64,000 bases of DNA from VRUE01 sp963837735 (GTDB lineage Bacteria > Actinomycetota > Thermoleophilia > Solirubrobacterales > 70-9), in the NCBI GenBank assembly GCA_963837735.1, contig CAWIOM010000011.1, positions 62,001 to 126,000 of the forward strand, given 5' to 3'. Position numbers and translations under genes: made by a program. Below, in pieces: positions 59,791 through 64,000 of the stretch (positions within the stretch are counted from its first letter, which is position 1; every line of letters starts with the position of its first letter). A model generated the notes under the pieces. The model saw nothing but the letters and a program-made list of their open reading frames with translations. It did not search any database and was not told where the DNA came from.

Positions 59791-61771
59791 ATGGCCGTAC
59801 TTGCGCCCGCATTCGACGAGACCCGGTCCGCGACCCTGGCGGCACTGTGCGAGACCTACGTGCCCTCGATCGAGGTCGACGGCGGCGACCCGGTCGAGCG
59901 CGAGTTCATGGCCCGCTCGGCCGCCGATCTCGCTGTCGCCGAGCAGATCGAAGCGATGCTCTCCGACACGCTCCTGCCCGAGGAGCTGGCCGCCGTCGCC
60001 GGCCTCCTCGACGCGCTCGGCGCCGAGGGGTTCTCCGAGCTGCCCGTCGAGGCCCGCACCCAGGTCGTCCACGGCTTCCGTGCCGACCCGGAGGCGAAGC
60101 AGGGCCTGGACCAGCTGCGCGGGCTCACCTTCCTGCTCTTCTACGCGCTCCCCGACGAGCTCGGCTCCAACCCGAACTGGGAGATGCTCGGCTATCCGGG
60201 GCCGGCCTCGCCGCCGCCCGCCGCCGGCGCGGCGCCGAAGACGATCGCGGTCGAGGAGGTCTCGGGCGCCGCCGCGACGCTGAGCGCCGACGCCTGCGTC
60301 GTCGGCTCGGGCGCCGGCGGCTCCGTGATCGCGGCCCGCCTCGCCGCCGCCGGCAAGAGGGTCCTGGTGCTTGAGATGGGCGCCTACCGCAACGAGCAGG
60401 ACTTCAAGCAGCTCGAGCTGCCCGCCTACCAGGAGCTCTACTACGGCGCCGGGCTGGCGGCCTCCGAGAACGGCTCGATCGGGATCCTCGCCGGCCAGAC
60501 CCTCGGCGGCGGCACCGTCGTCAATTACATGAACTGCATCCCGACGCCGGAGCGGATCGTCGCCGAGTGGGCGGAGCACGGCGTCGCCGGCCTCGACGAC
60601 GACGAGGCCTATCGCGCCGACCACATCGGCGTCGTCATGGAGCGGCTGAACGCGAACACCGAGGCGACGGTCCAGAACTCCACCCACAGGCACCTGATGG
60701 ACGGCCTCGACGCGCTCGGCCACGAGCACCGGCCGATCGTCCGCAACGCCTCCCTCGACGACGACGCCGCCAACTGCGGCTACTGCGCGACCGGCTGCCA
60801 GCACGGCTGCAAGCGCTCGGCGATGAAGACCTGGCTCCAGGACGCCTCCGACAGACGGCGCCCGGGCGCTCGTCAACGCCCGCGCCGAGCGGATCCTGAC
60901 CGCGGACGGCAGGGCGAGGGGCGTCGAGGCGACGGTCACCCACGCCGACGGCTCGACCACCGCCGTCACCGTCGAGGCGCCGACGGTGGTCGTCGCCTGC
61001 GGGTCCGTCGAGTCCCCGGCCCTGCTGCTGCGCTCGGGCATCGGCGGCCCGGCCGCCGGCAAGAACCTGCGCCTGCACCCGGCCTATCTCGTCTTCGGCG
61101 CCTATGAGGAGCCGGTCGAAGGGTGGAACGGCCAGATCCAGTCGCTCGTCTCCGACGCCTTCGCCGAGCTCGAGGACGGCTGCGGGTTCCTCGTCGAGGC
61201 GGTCGGCATGAGCCCGGGCCTGATCGGGGCCAGCTTTCCCTGGGAGAGCGGCGCCGACCACAAGCGGCTGATGCAGGCCTTCCGCTGGCACGCACCCTTC
61301 GTCAGCGTCGCCCGCGACCACGGCTCCGGCGAGGTGACGATCGACGACCTCGGCAGGGCGGTCGTCAGCTGGGGCCTCGAGGACCCGGTCGACCGCAGTC
61401 TCGCCAGGCGCGCCAACGTCGAGCTCTGCCGGATCCAGCACGCGGCCGGCGCCACCGAGGTCTTCACCCTCCACAGCCGCGAGCTGCGCTGGAAGCGCGG
61501 CGAGGACTTCGACGCCTTCCTCGCCGAGGTCGATGGGGCCTCCTATGAGCCAAACGACGTCGCCTGCCTGTCGGCGCACCAGATGGGCTCCTGCCGGATG
61601 GGCTCGGACCCGCAGACCTCGGTCGCCGACGGCCGTGGGGAGCTGCACGACACGAAGGGCGTCTGGGTCGGCGACGGATCGGCCTTCCCGTCGGCGCCCG
61701 GCGTCAACCCGATGGTCTCGATCATGGCCCTCGCCCACCGCACGGCCGACCGGATGCTCGCCGGCGAGTAG
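59791..61771 (+). CDS. GMC-family oxidoreductase, long-chain alcohol oxidase-like (one frameshift)
   Basis: The restored protein has about 659 residues. It has an N-terminal gluconate-dehydrogenase-subunit-3-like region, the FAD loop ACVVGSGAGGSVIAARLAAAG, QTLGGGTVVNYMNC, a Cys cluster NCGYCATGCQHGCKRS, and after a shift near 60857 the rest of the GMC fold (VVACGSVESPALLLRSGIGG, HQMGSCRMGSDP, VWVGDGSAFPSAPGVNPM). Such enzymes oxidise long-chain alcohols or sterols. ATG at 59791 has GGGGAG upstream. The 3n+1 span fits one extra base. Confidence 0.88.
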
Positions 61772-61823
61772 GGCTTCGGAGGCCGGTTGCGGCCTCGTCG
61801 GGTTGCGCGATACTGACCGGGTC

Positions 61824-63168
61824 TTGTCCCCGCGCCGAATCCGCCGATCCATCCTCGCAGTCGCCGCGCTGGCCGCTCTCGCCGTCCTGCTCGGCGGCTG
61901 TACCTGGCTCAAGCCCGGCACCTACAAGGTGACGCAGCCGGGCGGCACCGGGCCGGTCAAGGTCCAGTTCACGGTCTGCACGATGTTCTTCAGCGAAGAA
62001 GCGGCGATGAAAGAAGAAAACCCGTTCAACTGCGGTCCCGTCAACAAACAGGGGCAGGGCCAGATCCTCGTCACCCTGATGGTCCCGGTGGGGACCGCCG
62101 CGCCGGCGACCCTCGCTGTGACGCCGGGGCCGGGGGCGGGTGCGACGAGCCTCGCCCGGAGCCCCGAGCTCGCCGCACAGATGAACGCCTTCGAAGTGTC
62201 CGCGGGCCAGGTCGGCCCGCCCGCGGGCTTCGAAATGATCGGCTACGTCTCCGGGACGGTCGCCGACTCCGCCGCACAGGAACTCACCTGGGCGATCGAA
62301 GGGAGCCTCGGCCTGCCTCAGGGAGCGGGCGGCGGCTCCTACGGCGGCCCCTATAAGGCGACGGCGATGGTCGGCTGGCGCTCGGTGTCCGCTGAACATC
62401 CCGCCTCGCGCCCGATCACCTGTTTTGAAAATCTGGAAACAGTTGAAACGAACTGCGGCGCCGCCGAACCGAACGGCGAAGCGACCCTCGGCGTCTCCGA
62501 CCTGAAGATCGCGCCGCCGCCGCCCGCCAACGTCGTCCCCGGCGCCAAGGTCAAGCTGCCCTTCGTCCTCGACCTCGCCAGCTCCGCCGCCGAACTGCCG
62601 AAGTTCAAGCTCGCCGCCGCCTCGAACCTGTCCGGCGCCGTGCTCGGCCTCTCCAACCCGACCTTCACCAGGGCGCCGTCGGACCCGGCGACCAACCGCG
62701 CCCCGGCGACCACGCGCAAGGTGATCGTCACCGTTCCCCTCACCGCCAGGCTGGGCCGCTACGAACTGAACTTCACGGCGACGACGGCCCAGGGCGGGCA
62801 GACGGCGGCGACGACGGCGATCGCCGTGCGGCCGAAGGGCAGGGCGCTGGTCTCGGTCCCGAGGCGGGTGCGGGCCAGGATCGCCTCATCCAGGGGCATT
62901 CCCGTGCAGTTGACGGCGCCGATCGCGGGCACCCGCTTCCTGGTCGTGCTGAAGGGGCCGCGGCCGAACGGGAGGGGCAGGGTGCGGTTCCTGCGCCGGG
63001 TCAGCACGGCCAGGCCGGCTCGGCTCGACGACCCTGCGCCTGCGGATTTCCCGGGCGCGGGCGCAGGCCGTTCTCGCCGCCGGGGCGGCGCTCCGGCTCG
63101 AGGCGCGGGTCTCCCAGCCCGGAAGCCCCAAGCCGAGGCTGCTCGTGCGGACGGTGAAACTGCGCTGA
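61824..63168 (+). CDS. Secreted lipoprotein of unknown function (one frameshift)
   Basis: The restored protein has about 447 residues. A lipoprotein signal (SILAVAALAALAVLLGGC, lipobox Cys near residue 26) is followed by Ala/Pro/Gly-rich beta-type domains with Cys pairs, and a basic C-terminal domain. Near 63028 the frame must change: TTLRLRISRARAQAVLAAGA and LLVRTVKLR in another frame complete the domain and stop at 63168, while the original frame runs on as Arg/Gly/Pro-rich nonsense to 63242. TTG at 61824 is the only start that places the signal peptide first. I do not recognise a family. Confidence 0.75.
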
Positions 63169-63238
63169 AGGGGGCTCTCTTGTGTGAGCCACGTCAAACC
63201 TGGCTGTCCAGCCAGTCGCGTAGAGTTGCCGCAGGGTT

Positions 63239-64000
63239 ATGACGGCAGAGCACCTAGACGTCCTCATCGTCGGTGCCGGTATCTCCGGCGTCGGCGCCGC
63301 GCACCACCTGGAGGAGCGCTGCCCCCGCAAGAGCTACGCGATCCTCGAGGCTCGCGCCGACCTCGGCGGCACCTGGGACCTCTTCCGCTACCCGGGCATC
63401 CGCTCGGACTCCGACATGCACACGCTCGGCTTCCGCTTCAAGCCCTGGACCGACTCGCGCTCGCTCGCCGACGGGCCCTCGATCCTCGAGTACGTGCGGG
63501 AGACGGCCGAGGAGTCCGGCGTCACCGGGAAGATCCGCTACAACCATCGCGTCGTCTCCGCCGCCTGGTCGACCGAGGAGGCGCGCTGGGCGATCGAGGC
63601 CGAGCGCACCGACACGGGGGAGAGGGTCCGGCTCACCTGCGGCTTCCTCTTCATGTGCAGCGGCTACTACCGCTACGACGAGGGCTACTCGCCGGAGTTC
63701 CCGGGGATCGACTCCTTCGGCGGCCGGGTGATCCACCCCCAGCACTGGCCCGAGGACCTCGACTACGCCGGCAAGCGGGTCGTCGTCATCGGCAGCGGCG
63801 CGACCGCCGTCACCCTGGTGCCGGCGCTGGCCGAGACCGCCGGGCACGTGACGATGCTGCAGCGCTCGCCCACCTACGTCGTCTCGGTTCCGGGCGAGGA
63901 CCCGATCGCCAACCTCGTCCGCCGCCTGCTGCCGGAGAAGCCGGCCTACGCGCTGGTCCGCTGGAAGAACGTCCTCCTGCAGATGCTGGTCTTCCGGCTC
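63239..64000 (+). CDS. Baeyer-Villiger-type flavin monooxygenase (3' end outside window)
   Basis: From ATG 63239 the frame stays open to the window end (254 codons). The N-terminal FAD loop is VLIVGAGISGVGAAHHLEER, followed by GGTWDLFRYPGIRSDSDMHT, the YPG-type pattern of Baeyer-Villiger and related monooxygenases. HPQHWPEDLDYAGKRVVVIG and GSGATAVTLVPAL give the NADPH-binding loop. It would insert oxygen into ketones or hydroxylate a substrate using NADPH and oxygen. It lies 70 bp behind the lipoprotein and may form a unit with the GMC oxidoreductase for alcohol-to-ketone-to-ester oxidation; that is inference. Confidence 0.9.
   Translation, partial: MTAEHLDVLIVGAGISGVGAAHHLEERCPRKSYAILEARADLGGTWDLFRYPGIRSDSDMHTLGFRFKPWTDSRSLADGPSILEYVRETAEESGVTGKIRYNHRVVSAAWSTEEARWAIEAERTDTGERVRLTCGFLFMCSGYYRYDEGYSPEFPGIDSFGGRVIHPQHWPEDLDYAGKRVVVIGSGATAVTLVPALAETAGHVTMLQRSPTYVVSVPGEDPIANLVRRLLPEKPAYALVRWKNVLLQMLVFRL

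Overview
The window is a 64 kb piece of a high-GC actinobacterial chromosome. The closest guess is class Thermoleophilia, order Solirubrobacterales or relatives. This rests on the FliA/WhiG-type sigma factor, many secreted proteins with RCC1, YVTN or collagen-like repeats and basic C-termini, GAF/NarL two-component systems, frequent GTG and TTG starts, and many stop/start overlaps of the NTGA kind. It is an inference from protein character, not from a marker tree.

Layout. 1-4.6 kb: the end of a sigma factor gene, an RNase HI and a VOC protein, a secreted protein, a membrane protein and an orphan branched-chain-amino-acid-type binding lipoprotein. 4.66-14.1 kb: an intact tRNA-Gly(GCC) followed by five partial copies of its 3' part. 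The copies cut 9.4 kb into five cassettes carrying a diguanylate cyclase, a secreted protein, a cupredoxin plus a GNAT enzyme, a YdeI-like protein, and an RCC1 protein plus a dead IS110 transposase. The first three cassettes share both ends, yet no integrase gene is present. This is the most unusual part of the window. 14.1-16.8 kb: a DUF1275 remnant, two secreted proteins and an alpha/beta hydrolase.

16.8-30 kb looks like a low-oxygen or energy-starvation module. It has a GAF-GAF histidine kinase, two NarL regulators, a compact carbamate-kinase-like protein, a tandem universal stress protein, an aldehyde dehydrogenase with its DUF779 partner, an ADP-forming acyl-CoA synthetase fused to a GNAT domain, a TreT-like trehalose synthase, an AcuC/HDAC-type deacetylase and a zinc alcohol dehydrogenase. 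30.3-40.6 kb: a receiver and a five-PAS hybrid kinase, a PAP2 phosphatase, a kelch/NHL protein, a sigma region-2-only protein and a membrane-tethered ECF sigma factor. 40.6-48.7 kb: a full potassium (Kdp) locus with gene order F-A-C-B and a KdpD split into two genes. 48.8-55.2 kb: an alcohol dehydrogenase, a YVTN propeller, ZIP and Nramp-type metal transporters and an ABC-2 exporter. 55.3-59.7 kb: a single-strand cluster of a two-component system, a haem-type membrane protein, a Tyr/Glu/Pro-repeat membrane protein, an ApbE flavin transferase and a ferric-reductase-like protein, possibly an extracytoplasmic electron-transfer system. 59.8-64 kb: a GMC oxidoreductase, a lipoprotein and a Baeyer-Villiger-type monooxygenase cut by the window end.

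Nine otherwise healthy genes carry one or two single-base frameshifts, nearly all equivalent to one extra base. I read most of these as assembly or sequencing indels and give the full gene spans. The IS110 copy, the DUF1275 fragment and the alcohol dehydrogenase stub are more likely real decay.
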